NCBI RefSeq assembly: GCF_000943565.1
Contig: NZ_JTDW01000005.1
Coordinates: 1-64,000 of the forward strand
Direction: 5' to 3'
DNA: 64,000 nucleotides
From: Neotamlana sedimentorum
GTDB lineage: Bacteria > Bacteroidota > Bacteroidia > Flavobacteriales > Flavobacteriaceae
This document shows positions 52,115-61,741 of the stretch, piece after piece. The position numbers were made by a program, and so were the translations under genes. The notes under the pieces were generated by a model. It worked only from the letters and a program-made list of their open reading frames with translations. It had not been told where the DNA came from and searched no databases. Position 1 is the stretch's first letter. The number at the start of each line of letters is the position of its first letter.

Positions 52115-54892
52115 TTAAAGAACTAATTCTTTTTGTGAAGGTTTAAATTTAGTTAATACTATACCATCTACGGCTGCTTCATATTCTTCCATAGTTGGAG
52201 TTCTACCCAAAATTGTAGATAAGACTACAACTGGTGTTGAAGACAATAAAGATTCTCCTTTTTTCTCTCCAGAATCTTTTACTACACGACCTTGGAATAA
52301 ACGTGTTGAGGTTGCCATAACCGTATCTCCGGGTTCTGCCTTTTCTTGGTTACCCATACAAAGGTTACAACCTGGACGCTCTAGGTATAACATGTTTTCA
52401 TATTTTGTACGTGCTAACCCTTTTGGTGCACTATCATCAAACTCGAAACCTGAGTATTTTCGTAATACTTCCCAGTCGCCTTCTGCTTTTAACTCATCAA
52501 CAATATTATAAGTTGGTGGTGCAACCACTAATGGTGCTTTAAATTCCACTTTACCATGTTGTGCTTCAATATTTTTTAGCATTTGCGCTAAAATTTTCAT
52601 GTCGCCTTTATGAACCATACAAGAACCTACAAAACCTAAATCTACTTTTTTAGTTCCACCATAAAATGATAATGGGCGTATTGTGTCATGCGTGTAACGC
52701 TTAGAAACATCTTCGTTATTTACATCTGGATCGGCAATCATTGGTTCAGCAATTTCATCTAAATCAATAACAACTTCGGCATAATATTTAGCACTGGCAT
52801 CTGGTTTTAAAGCTGATTTTATACCAGTTTTAAGCTCTTGAATTCTGTTATTTGCTTTATCAACTAAACCTTTAAGCATTTGCTTTTCGTTATCCATACC
52901 TTTATCTATCATGATTTGGATACGGCCGCAAGCAATTTCTAAAGATTCTATTAAAGTTTCATCTTCTGAAATACAGATTGATGCCTTTGCTTTCATTTCG
53001 GCAGTCCAATCGGTAAATGTAAAGGCTTGGTCTGAAGTTAATGTACCAATATGAACTTCAATAACGCGACCTTGAAAAACGTTTTCTCCGTCAAATTGCT
53101 TAAGCATTTGTTGTTGCGTAGCATGAACCACATCACGGAAATCCATAAAGCTTCTCATGTTTCCTTTAAAAGTAACTTTTACAGATTCTGGAATAGGCAT
53201 TGTTGCTTCACCTGTTGCTAAAGCTAATGCTACTGTACCTGAATCGGCACCAAAAGCAACACCTTTAGACATACGTGTATGTGAATCTCCACCTATAATT
53301 ATGTCCCAATCATCAACAGTAATATCATTTAAAACTTTGTGAATTACGTCCGTCATTGCATGATACTTTCCTTTAGGATCACGACCTGTAATTAACCCAA
53401 AGTCGTTCATAAACTTCATTAAACGTGGAATATTTGCAATAGATTTATCGTCCCATACAGAAGCTGTATGACATCCAGATTGGTAACCCGCGTCAACAAT
53501 TGGAGAAATAACAGTTGCTGCCATCATTTCTAATTCTTGAGAAGTCATTAAACCAGTTGTATCTTGAGATCCAACAATATTTACTTCTACACGAACATTA
53601 GATCCTGAATGTAACGTTTTACCTGGAGTAGTACCAACAGCATTTTTGTTAAATATTTTTTCAACGGCAGTTAAACCTTGTCCTTCTATAGAAATTTCTT
53701 TTGAAGGTGCATATACTTGAGGAATATCAATACCTAATACTTTACAAGCAAAGGTTTGTAATTTTTTACCGAACACTACGGCATAAGAACCTCCTGCTTT
53801 AATGAACTCCATTTTTTGTGGGGTTAAAGCCGCAGAAATATCTATTAATTCAACATCGCCGTTATATAATTTTTTCTCTTTTGTGTTTATGGTTAAAACC
53901 GTACCCGTTTTTACAGAGTAAACCTCTTTTAAAATGGGTTCTCCATCTGCATCTACAATGGTATTACCATTTTCATCTTTTTGTTTTACCCAGTTTTTTA
54001 AATCGATACCAATTCCTCCGGTTACACCAACGGTTGTTAAGAAAATTGGTGCAATACCATTGGTACCAGCAATTACTGGTGCAAAGTTAATAAACGGCAC
54101 ATACGGACTAAAAGGAACACCTGTCCATAAAGCCACGTTATTTACACCAGACATACGAGACGATCCAACTCCCATAGTTCCTTTTTCTGCAATTAACATA
54201 ACGCGTTTATCGGGGTGTTGTTCTTTTAAGGCTAACACCTCGTTTTGCATATCTTTATTGTGCTCGAAAATACACTGCCCATGTAATTCACGGTCTGAAC
54301 GTGAGTGCGCATCGGCACCAGGTGAAAGTAAATCGGTTGAAATATCACCAACACCTGCAATGTATGTAACTACATCAATTTTTTCTTCTACTTCTGGAAG
54401 TTTTGTGAAAAATTCTGCTTGTGCATAACTTTCTATAATATCTTTAGCAATAGCACTTCCATTTTTATATGCCGCTTCTAATCGCTCTGTATCAGCCTCA
54501 TATAAAAAAACTTGTGTTTTTAAAACTTTAGCTGCTTCTTTGGCTAATGCCTCGTTATCTCCTAAGGCAATATCTAAAAGAACTTCAATAGATGGCCCAC
54601 CTTTCATATGAGATAATTGCTCGAATGCAAAAGTTGGTGTTATTTCATCTACAATTTCCTCTCCAAGGATAATTTCCTTTAAAAACTTTGCCTTTACACC
54701 TGCTGCACTTGTAGTACCTGGTAAGGTGTTATAAATAAAAAAGTTTAGAGATTCTTCTCTGTGTGGATTATTTGCTTCTTTAATTTGCGAAATTATTTCA
54801 CTAGTTAATTCAGCTCCATCAATTGGCTTGGGATGTAACCCTTGAGCCTTTCTTTCTTCAATCTCCTTAAGGTACTCACTGTAAATGCTCAT
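52115..54892 (-). CDS. acnB: Aconitate hydratase B (bifunctional aconitase/2-methylisocitrate dehydratase)
   Basis: A 925-residue AcnB-type enzyme. The N-terminal HEAT-like helical domain (about 1-160, starting with IYSEYLKEIEERKAQGLHPKPIDG) is diagnostic of AcnB and absent in the neighbouring enzyme. A swivel domain and catalytic domains follow, with GSCMVHKGD (cysteine near 757) and ERPGCNLCMGNQ (near 840 and 843) as iron-sulfur ligands. AcnB can also act on 2-methylisocitrate; no 2-methylcitrate synthase genes (prpC, prpB) are nearby. The length is somewhat longer than the E. coli enzyme. Confidence 0.96.
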   Translation of the reverse strand: MSIYSEYLKEIEERKAQGLHPKPIDGAELTSEIISQIKEANNPHREESLNFFIYNTLPGTTSAAGVKAKFLKEIILGEEIVDEITPTFAFEQLSHMKGGPSIEVLLDIALGDNEALAKEAAKVLKTQVFLYEADTERLEAAYKNGSAIAKDIIESYAQAEFFTKLPEVEEKIDVVTYIAGVGDISTDLLSPGADAHSRSDRELHGQCIFEHNKDMQNEVLALKEQHPDKRVMLIAEKGTMGVGSSRMSGVNNVALWTGVPFSPYVPFINFAPVIAGTNGIAPIFLTTVGVTGGIGIDLKNWVKQKDENGNTIVDADGEPILKEVYSVKTGTVLTINTKEKKLYNGDVELIDISAALTPQKMEFIKAGGSYAVVFGKKLQTFACKVLGIDIPQVYAPSKEISIEGQGLTAVEKIFNKNAVGTTPGKTLHSGSNVRVEVNIVGSQDTTGLMTSQELEMMAATVISPIVDAGYQSGCHTASVWDDKSIANIPRLMKFMNDFGLITGRDPKGKYHAMTDVIHKVLNDITVDDWDIIIGGDSHTRMSKGVAFGADSGTVALALATGEATMPIPESVKVTFKGNMRSFMDFRDVVHATQQQMLKQFDGENVFQGRVIEVHIGTLTSDQAFTFTDWTAEMKAKASICISEDETLIESLEIACGRIQIMIDKGMDNEKQMLKGLVDKANNRIQELKTGIKSALKPDASAKYYAEVVIDLDEIAEPMIADPDVNNEDVSKRYTHDTIRPLSFYGGTKKVDLGFVGSCMVHKGDMKILAQMLKNIEAQHGKVEFKAPLVVAPPTYNIVDELKAEGDWEVLRKYSGFEFDDSAPKGLARTKYENMLYLERPGCNLCMGNQEKAEPGDTVMATSTRLFQGRVVKDSGEKKGESLLSSTPVVVLSTILGRTPTMEEYEAAVDGIVLTKFKPSQKELVL

Positions 54893-55285
54893 ATTTAGAA
54901 GTCTTTTCGTTTTAGGCCCACTACAAAATTTAGATAATAGTTAGTATTTTATAAACCCTTCAATTTGTAGATTAAGCCTTTTTGTTATAGTTATTAGTTT
55001 ATTTTAAAAGTCACGCAAAATACTAAATAAATACAAAGTTTTAAAAATAAAATGGGTATTGCTTCACCTTACAATACTAAATTATTATAGTCCTATTAAT
55101 ATTTAATATGATTTACATTTTTTACATTAAAAAGTTTAAAATTTTGCATATTATTTAAACTAAAACCTTTTCGTTTTACCATAATATGCTTTTTAGCATT
55201 AATATTACGGTAATTCCTTCATGTTTTAATTTATATTCTTTTAACCACTAGTTGTAAAAGAAAATAGATTAAAAAATAAAACTAT
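54893..55285. other. Non-coding gap between acnB and the acyltransferase gene (393 bp)
   Basis: This very AT-rich stretch is upstream of acnB and downstream of the acyltransferase gene, both on the minus strand. No ORF, hairpin terminator, or perfect TAnnTTTG element was identified on either strand. It presumably holds the acnB promoter. Confidence 0.6.
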
Positions 55286-56410
55286 TTAAGCATTTATATT
55301 TCTATCTCTAAATTTTAAGATTGGCTTTTCAAAATAATTAAACATTAAATAAGCTAGCATAAAGCTTAAAAACCAATAAGAAAGCAGAATTAAAAGTTTA
55401 TTAAACCCGCTTAAATCAGAAACAAAAATAAATTGTTTGATTGTTAACAAAACAACAGAATAATTAACCAGATATAATGAATATGACCATAAACTTATAT
55501 TAACTACTACTTTGTTATTTTTACTTTTATAAGTTGAAAAGAAAGGGAAAAATAAAAGTATGTTTACTGATAATAGAGGTAAATAAAAGACATTATAAAA
55601 AAGCAAGTATGCATTGGGGTTTAATGCTGATTTAAAAAGATAAAAATGTATTGATACAAACATAACAATACCTAAAACTAAAGTTAACTTATTTATTTTT
55701 CGCCAAAATTTAGAGTGATAAAAACTTAAATAGGCACCTATAAACCCATAATAAATGCTATCTATTCTGGTAATAACAACTTTCCTAAAAGAATGACTCC
55801 AATTAAAGTTTTCAGTCATACCTAAATTTGTGATATGCAGCCATATTTTGGTAATTAAAAAAAATATTATAACACAAATTGTAACTACCAAGAAAGATGT
55901 TTTTGTTACGCGTTTAAATATTATGGCAATAAACAATAATAAAATTGGCCCCAAAATGTATGCAAACTCTTCGATACTTAAACTCCAAGATTCTGTAAAA
56001 AAACTAGGTGTAGCTTCAATTAAATTTTGAGTAAAATAAAAATAACTGTAAATACCTTCTGGTAATTTCTTTTTAAAACAAAGTAGCAGTACAATATTTA
56101 TTATTAGAATAAAATAATAGTTAGGTAAAGTTCTTAACCAACGTCTAAGCCAAAACCTGTATAAATCTTGAGACTTAGTATACCCTAAATCTATATGTTT
56201 TATTAAAATAGTTCCTATAAGAAATCCGCTTAAAACAAAGAAAACATCAACACCTACTGTTCCAAAAAACTGGATAAATTTAATTGATTTTAATTCTGAG
56301 TCTGGAAAAATTAAAATAGTAGAATGTGAGCTTAATATAAGTAGTATTGCAATAGCTCTTACCAAATCTAACCCATAAATTCTTTCTTTAGAAGTTGTTA
56401 TAGGTTGCAT
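55286..56410 (-). CDS. Acyltransferase 3 family membrane protein
   Basis: A 374-residue inner-membrane protein with about ten hydrophobic segments. Acyltransferase 3 features seen are the N-terminal RIYGLDLVRAIAILLIL with the RAIAIL and following HS pair, DVFFVLSGFLIG near residue 55, and the RFWLRRWLRTLPNYY segment. This family transfers acyl groups to surface sugars, lipids or glycans. It is the last gene of the parvulin-MoxR group, 11 bases after MoxR. The acceptor is unknown; an O-acetylated glycan or lipid is a reasonable guess. Confidence 0.9.
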   Translation of the reverse strand: MQPITTSKERIYGLDLVRAIAILLILSSHSTILIFPDSELKSIKFIQFFGTVGVDVFFVLSGFLIGTILIKHIDLGYTKSQDLYRFWLRRWLRTLPNYYFILIINIVLLLCFKKKLPEGIYSYFYFTQNLIEATPSFFTESWSLSIEEFAYILGPILLLFIAIIFKRVTKTSFLVVTICVIIFFLITKIWLHITNLGMTENFNWSHSFRKVVITRIDSIYYGFIGAYLSFYHSKFWRKINKLTLVLGIVMFVSIHFYLFKSALNPNAYLLFYNVFYLPLLSVNILLFFPFFSTYKSKNNKVVVNISLWSYSLYLVNYSVVLLTIKQFIFVSDLSGFNKLLILLSYWFLSFMLAYLMFNYFEKPILKFRDRNINA

Positions 56411-56421
56411 AAAAACCTAAT

Positions 56422-57375
56422 TTAAAACAACGCTTTAATAAGTTGTTCTTCTGTTATTCCTTCTGCTTCGGCTTTATAATTTTTTATTATTCTATGCCTT
56501 AAAATTCCAGTGGCTACAGCTTGTACATCTTCAATATCTGGTGAGAATTTACCGTTAATGGCAGCGTGCGTTTTAGCTGCTAAAACTAAATTTTGAGAGG
56601 CTCTTGGTCCAGCTCCCCAATCAATATAATTTTTTACAATTTCTGGAGTATTATTTCCGTTAGGTCTTGTTTTACCTACCATTGCTACAGCATATTCTAT
56701 AACATTATCTGCTACAGGAATTTTACGAATTAATTGCTGAAAACCTAAGATCTCTTTTGATGAAAATAACGCTTTTACTTCTACTTTTTTATTTGATGTA
56801 GTAGCTTTTACTACTTCTACCTCTTCTTGAAAGGTTGGGTACTCTAAGTTAATAGCAAACATAAAACGGTCTAATTGAGCTTCTGGTAACGGATAAGTTC
56901 CCTCCTGCTCAATTGGGTTTTGCGTTGCTAAAACAAAATATGGTAAGTCTAATTTATAATGATGTCCTGCAACTGTAACCGCACGTTCTTGCATAGCTTC
57001 AAGTAAAGCTGCTTGCGTTTTTGGTGGTGTACGATTAATTTCGTCGGCTAAAATAATATTTGAAAAAATTGGGCCTTTTATAAATTTAAACTGTCTGTCT
57101 TCGTCTAAAATTTCACTTCCTAAAATATCGCTTGGCATTAAATCGGGCGTAAATTGAATACGCTTAAAATCTAAACCTAAAGCCTGTGAAATGGTATTTA
57201 CCATTAAGGTTTTTGCTAAACCAGGAACACCTATTAAAAGTGAGTGACCGCCAGAGAAAATGGATATTAATATTTGGGTAACAACTTCGTCTTGACCAAT
57301 AATTACTTTTGCAATTTCTGTTTTTAGGCCTTGAAATTGCTTAACAAATTTCTCAATAGCAGTTACATCGGACAT
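56422..57375 (-). CDS. MoxR family AAA+ ATPase
   Basis: A 317-residue AAA+ protein with Walker A GVPGLAKTL, Walker B ILADEINRTPPKTQAALLEAM, the sensor-like FVLATQNPIEQEGTYPLPEAQLDRFMF and the arginine finger segment (DWGAGPRASQNL). MoxR ATPases act as chaperones that insert cofactors or activate partner proteins, typically with DUF58 and VWA-domain proteins encoded next to them. Here the next gene is an acyltransferase and no DUF58/VWA gene follows; upstream are parvulin genes. It starts 4 bases after the parvulin stop codon, so it is co-transcribed. Confidence 0.95.
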   Translation of the reverse strand: MSDVTAIEKFVKQFQGLKTEIAKVIIGQDEVVTQILISIFSGGHSLLIGVPGLAKTLMVNTISQALGLDFKRIQFTPDLMPSDILGSEILDEDRQFKFIKGPIFSNIILADEINRTPPKTQAALLEAMQERAVTVAGHHYKLDLPYFVLATQNPIEQEGTYPLPEAQLDRFMFAINLEYPTFQEEVEVVKATTSNKKVEVKALFSSKEILGFQQLIRKIPVADNVIEYAVAMVGKTRPNGNNTPEIVKNYIDWGAGPRASQNLVLAAKTHAAINGKFSPDIEDVQAVATGILRHRIIKNYKAEAEGITEEQLIKALF

Positions 57376-57379
57376 ATAT

Positions 57380-58831
57380 TTACTTTTTTAACCAGTTACT
57401 TGAAAATTCGCAATCTCTACGATCTCCACTTATTTTTATGTAAGTGTCCATAATTTTTTCCTTTTGCCATTTTTCAACTGCTCTAATTTTCTTTTCGTCA
57501 AGAGCTAATTCTTTAATTTTCAAAAAGTCTTTGGCGTAATCTGCAATGTGCTCATCTACTCTATCGGTAACCATTAAAATTTTAAATTTAGTATTACCTG
57601 TTCTGTCCTGTTCACTTAATACTAAACTAACTTCGCCATCTTTTAAATTTTGAATTTGAGAATACAGTTCTGGATCCATTCTGGTTAACTCAAAATTATA
57701 ATCTTGCGTTGTTGGGTTTATTAATTGGCCACCATCGTTACGGGTTTCTTTTTCGTCGCTTGCCTCACGTGCGGCATCAGCAAACGTAATATCTCCAGAT
57801 ACAATACGTTCTCTTACTTTTTCTAAACGTTCTTTAGCCTCAACTACAGCTTCGCTCGCCACTTTAGGTGTTAATAAAATATGCGCGATATCGTATTCTT
57901 GACCTCTAATTTTTTCTAAAGTTATAATATGATATCCAAAATTGGTTTTAAAAGGTTCTGATATTTCGCCTTCTTGCAATGCAAAAGCAACTTCGCGAAA
58001 CTCTTTTACCATTTGAGGTTTCTTTTTATTTAAAGTATACTTACCGCCTCTACTTGCAGAACCTGGATCTTCGGAATATAAAACGGCTTTAGAACGGAAA
58101 CTTGCTCCGTTTTCAATAATATCGGCCTTAAATTGTTTTAATCTATCAATTACGCGTTGCTCCTCTTCTTTCGATACTTTTGGTTCGGCAACAATTTGTG
58201 CTACCTTAAGTTCGGTTCCAAAAGTTGGACGGTCTTCCTTTGGAATATCGTTAAAAAAGCTACGTACTTCTTCTGGAGTAATTTCAACTTCTTCAACAAT
58301 ACTTGCCTGCATACGTTGCGCCAATTGGTTTGCCTTGTTTATTGCAAACATTTCATCACGGAAACTTTTTTCGTCTTCTTTTTTGTAGAACGCTAACAAA
58401 CGATCCATGTTACCGTTTACTTGCTGTAAAAATTGTTCTATTTGGTAATCTACTTGTCTTCTAATTTCGGCATCAGAAACAACGATACTATCTTGAATGG
58501 CATGATGCGCATACAATTTATTTTCTAACAGCTTACCAAATAACTCACAATCGGTAATATCTTTTGTGCTATAACCGCCAGCCTCCAATTGTAAACGTTC
58601 TTTTTCAATATCTGAGTCTAGTACGATATAATCGCCAACCACAGCAGCAACACCATCAACCTTTACAGCCTTTTGTTTATTTGTTGTATCTATTACTTTT
58701 GAAGCGACTTCCTTTTCATCTTCAATTATTTCTTGCGCCGACATAACATTTACTGCTAAAACGCTTATGCAAATGGGTAAAATGTATTTCAAATTAATTG
58801 TAAATTTCAAATTGTTTGTTTTTAATAGCAT
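57380..58831 (-). CDS. Periplasmic parvulin-type peptidyl-prolyl isomerase, SurA-like
   Basis: A 483-residue exported chaperone/isomerase. After the signal peptide (MSAQE) comes a SurA-like N-terminal part (about 55-190; VDGVAAVVGDYIVLDSDIE, QVDYQIEQFLQQVN), then two parvulin domains (about 200-310 with EDPGSASRGGKYTLNKK and FREVAFALQEGEISEPFKTNFGYHIITLEK; about 315-420). It should fold outer-membrane proteins. The ATG start at 58831 overlaps the previous gene by 38 bases; a TTG at 58792 would give a compact signal peptide (MKYILPICISVLAVNVMSAQ) with no overlap, so the start is uncertain. It is the third gene of the operon, 4 bases before MoxR. Confidence 0.92.
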   Translation of the reverse strand: MLLKTNNLKFTINLKYILPICISVLAVNVMSAQEIIEDEKEVASKVIDTTNKQKAVKVDGVAAVVGDYIVLDSDIEKERLQLEAGGYSTKDITDCELFGKLLENKLYAHHAIQDSIVVSDAEIRRQVDYQIEQFLQQVNGNMDRLLAFYKKEDEKSFRDEMFAINKANQLAQRMQASIVEEVEITPEEVRSFFNDIPKEDRPTFGTELKVAQIVAEPKVSKEEEQRVIDRLKQFKADIIENGASFRSKAVLYSEDPGSASRGGKYTLNKKKPQMVKEFREVAFALQEGEISEPFKTNFGYHIITLEKIRGQEYDIAHILLTPKVASEAVVEAKERLEKVRERIVSGDITFADAAREASDEKETRNDGGQLINPTTQDYNFELTRMDPELYSQIQNLKDGEVSLVLSEQDRTGNTKFKILMVTDRVDEHIADYAKDFLKIKELALDEKKIRAVEKWQKEKIMDTYIKISGDRRDCEFSSNWLKK

Positions 58832-59648
58832 CTTTTGTGATATCCTTTTCTAATTCTTTAATTAACTCTAGTTTGCGCTTATTTATTACGATTTGGTTAA
58901 TTGTAGGCTTAACATATTCCAATGGTGCCGTATCGTTACGTAATAACACATCGTTAATTTGCATCAAATATACTCCTAATGAATCTTTGAGTTGTATAAA
59001 ATTAGATTTTTTTAACAGTTCGTTTGAGTTTTCGGTAGTTATTGCAGGTATTTTTTGAACCACTTGATTAAACTTAATCCATATTGAATCGTTAAGCGAA
59101 TAAGATTTAAACTGAATAGAAATAGAATCTAAAACCTTTTTATCTTCCTTATTATAGCGTTTAAACCGCTCGTTAATTGTTTTAAAATCGATGATATTTT
59201 CATCTAAATGAATATATCGAAATTTAATTAACTCTTCGTTTAACTTAAAAATTTCTTTATTGTTTTGATAATATTGTTCGGCTTCATTTAATTTAACAAT
59301 AGTATCTATATTTCGTTTTACAAGCGCTTCTACATAAGCTTTTGCGTACAAATCATTCTTATATTGATTTACTAGCTTGTTAAACGTTTCCTGTTTTTTT
59401 TGACTTAAATTTAGTCTTGCACCATCTACAAAAAGCTGTTGGGTTGCCCATTTATTTATAAAATTCTGCACAAGAAGCGTACTGTCTTCTACCGATGCAT
59501 CTTCGGGCACCAAATCTTCAATATCGCTTAAATACAAATACGATTCGTTTACTCGAGCCACAGGAATTCCTTCTTGCTCGGTTTTAAAAAACTGACAAGA
59601 CTGAGCTACAACTACTATTGTTAATATGATGAGAAAACGCTTATGCAC
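58794..59648 (-). CDS. SurA-like N-terminal-domain lipoprotein
   Basis: A 284-residue lipoprotein. The N-terminus (MHKRFLIILTIVVVAQSC) ends in a lipobox AQSC, so the cysteine at 18 would be lipidated. The body (about 28-150; VARVNESYLYLSDIEDLV, FINKWATQQLFVDGARLNL) matches the N-terminal helical module of SurA-like parvulins, but no parvulin domain is visible. It may be a chaperone without isomerase activity. It starts with GTG directly after the stop of the parvulin gene upstream and overlaps the next gene by 38 bases. Confidence 0.85.
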   Translation of the reverse strand: MHKRFLIILTIVVVAQSCQFFKTEQEGIPVARVNESYLYLSDIEDLVPEDASVEDSTLLVQNFINKWATQQLFVDGARLNLSQKKQETFNKLVNQYKNDLYAKAYVEALVKRNIDTIVKLNEAEQYYQNNKEIFKLNEELIKFRYIHLDENIIDFKTINERFKRYNKEDKKVLDSISIQFKSYSLNDSIWIKFNQVVQKIPAITTENSNELLKKSNFIQLKDSLGVYLMQINDVLLRNDTAPLEYVKPTINQIVINKRKLELIKELEKDITKDAIKNKQFEIYN

Positions 59649-61595
59649 TTAGTTGTTTTTTATTTGATTTTTTACTTCTTGCAATACTTTTTCATCAATA
59701 TCAACTTCGTATTTTTCGTGCAATCCGTTTACCCAATTAATTTCTTTTTGTTGTTGGTAATCGTTAATTACAGCACCTTTTGCCTCGACAAACTCGAGCT
59801 GCTTTTTAGGTAAAACTTCATTAATTTTCACCACAACATAAGAATCGTTATGGCTCAATATTTTTGAAACACCTACATTAAATGCTAAGTTTTTTGGTAA
59901 TGTTTGATGGTTTCTTTCTAAAATACCCGTTGAGAACAACACGTCAATTTTATCTTCTGAATTAACTAATGGTTTAATTTTTTCGACATCGTAACCTTTT
60001 TCAAACCATTTAGCTACCTTTTTTAAAGCCTTTTTATTTGATGATGATGCCACTACAGCATCAATTTTTTCATTTGAAATGTAATTGGCTTTATGCGATT
60101 CGAAATATTCTTTTACCGCTAAAATATCATTACTAGCGGCATTCCAAATGGTATTTTCCATTAAATCGAAAAGCAACAACCCGTCGCGATACTCGCCAAC
60201 TATGTTTGCAAATTCTTCGTTTTCATATTCTAAATTATTTTCATGATAACGAATTAAATTTTCGTTTAAAAAGTTGTTATAAACATTATTTACAATGGTT
60301 TTAAAAGGTGCTTTTGCGGTTGGGTTTCTTTGCGATTTCATTAAATAATCGGCAAAATGCTTATACGAAAATGTTCTTTTCCCAATTACTACTAAAGTTT
60401 TTTTACCAATAAAATTTGGTGGTAAAAACCATGTTTTAGTAAAATAGCTATCGTTTAAAATAGATTCGAAATAACTTAAATCTGGTGTCGATGTAATGTT
60501 ATAGTGCTTTTTTAATTTTGTTGTTAAAGCCTCATCTATAAGTTTAGAACGATCGTCACGCTCCACTTTATTAATAAGATCTGACTTTATGCTTTCAAAT
60601 TCAGGAATTAGTTTAGTATCATATAATTTTACAATGTGCCAACCATAATCCGACTTAAAAGGCTGAGAGAAATCTCCAATGTTTTCTAAAGAAAAAGCCA
60701 CATCTTCAAATTCCTGCGAACGCAATTGTCCTCCTTTTATTGGTGCTAGTTTTCCTCCATTTGATGCGGTACTTTTATCGTCTGAAAATTGTTTCGCTAA
60801 AGCTTCAAAGTCTTCTCCTTGTTTTAATTTTTGATATATCTCTTGAATTTTAACCTCTGCCTTTTCGGCACTATTGTTATTATTAACCAACATAATATGT
60901 GCTACGGTTCGCTCACCGCGTGACTCACGTTTATCTAACACATTAACTATATGATAGCCAAAACGTGTACGAAATGGTTTCGAAATGTCGCCAACAGGTG
61001 TGTTAAAGGCAACCGTTTCAAAATTATACACCATTTTAAAACCAGAAAAATAACCTAATTTTTCACCATAAATAGTTTGTCCATTATGCACTTCTTGCCT
61101 CACTTTTTCGAAACCTTCTTTTAATGCTCTATCTCGCAAAGCATTAATTTTATTAAAGGCTGCTAAAGTATCTTGTGGACTAGCGGTTTCGGCGAGTTTT
61201 ACAAGGATGTGATTCGCATTAACATCGTACGAAATACGCTCGTAAGCTTCTTCAACTAAAGCATCGGTTACTTTAGTGTCTTTCATAAAACCTTTAGCTA
61301 ATTGCCTTTTATAACTCGATAATTCGCGTAAATAATTTGGGTTGTTATCGAAACCCAAAGCATGGGCTTCTTTTAATTTTAATTTATAGTTTACAAAAAG
61401 GTCCAGATAATTATCTACCTCTTTTTGAGATTCATCTTGAACCAAATCAAGATTTTTATTATAAACTCTTAAAAATTCTGAAGTATATATCGAATCATTA
61501 TCAATAGTAAAAAGAATTTTATCTTTTTGCGTTTGTGCATTTAGATTTACAAAAAAAGCTGTAAGAAATAAAGTTAAAAATCCGCAGACGCGCAT
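59649..61595 (-). CDS. Periplasmic parvulin-type peptidyl-prolyl isomerase with two rotamase domains
   Basis: A 648-residue exported protein (signal peptide ending near VNLNAQ, residue 21). After a SurA-like N-terminal helical part (about 25-118) come two parvulin domains: about 120-225 (ANHILVKLAETASPQ, FRTRFGYHIVNVLDKR) and about 230-330 (VAHIMLVNNNNSAEK, KGGQLRSQEFEDVAFSLENIG, FKSDYGWHIVKLYD). A large C-terminal part (about 350-648) is helical and unassigned. It is the first gene of the operon; the GTG of the next gene follows its TAA without a gap. Confidence 0.92.
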   Translation of the reverse strand: MRVCGFLTLFLTAFFVNLNAQTQKDKILFTIDNDSIYTSEFLRVYNKNLDLVQDESQKEVDNYLDLFVNYKLKLKEAHALGFDNNPNYLRELSSYKRQLAKGFMKDTKVTDALVEEAYERISYDVNANHILVKLAETASPQDTLAAFNKINALRDRALKEGFEKVRQEVHNGQTIYGEKLGYFSGFKMVYNFETVAFNTPVGDISKPFRTRFGYHIVNVLDKRESRGERTVAHIMLVNNNNSAEKAEVKIQEIYQKLKQGEDFEALAKQFSDDKSTASNGGKLAPIKGGQLRSQEFEDVAFSLENIGDFSQPFKSDYGWHIVKLYDTKLIPEFESIKSDLINKVERDDRSKLIDEALTTKLKKHYNITSTPDLSYFESILNDSYFTKTWFLPPNFIGKKTLVVIGKRTFSYKHFADYLMKSQRNPTAKAPFKTIVNNVYNNFLNENLIRYHENNLEYENEEFANIVGEYRDGLLLFDLMENTIWNAASNDILAVKEYFESHKANYISNEKIDAVVASSSNKKALKKVAKWFEKGYDVEKIKPLVNSEDKIDVLFSTGILERNHQTLPKNLAFNVGVSKILSHNDSYVVVKINEVLPKKQLEFVEAKGAVINDYQQQKEINWVNGLHEKYEVDIDEKVLQEVKNQIKNN

Positions 61596-61692
61596 GATAT
61601 TATTTTTTTAGAATGATTACAAAAATACTAATATAAAGCTATTATACAAGTTGTTTTTGAAACGGTTTATATAGCAGAATATTATAATTGTT

Positions 61693-61700
61693 TAACTTTG
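61693..61700 (+). promoter_or_regulatory. Candidate -7 element of the small 77-residue gene
   Basis: TAACTTTG at 61693-61700 matches TAnnTTTG and lies 41 bases before the ATG at 61742. No -33 TTTG was found at the usual spacing. Confidence 0.35.
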
Positions 61701-61741
61701 ATTTTTGAGAATATTTAGTCTGAAAATAAAGACAGTAAAAA

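Noticed and set aside
53818-54428. Antisense reading frames of 90 and 164 residues opposite acnB
   Set aside because: Shadow frames of a conserved gene; rich in residues produced by the reverse complement of common codons, with no recognised domain.
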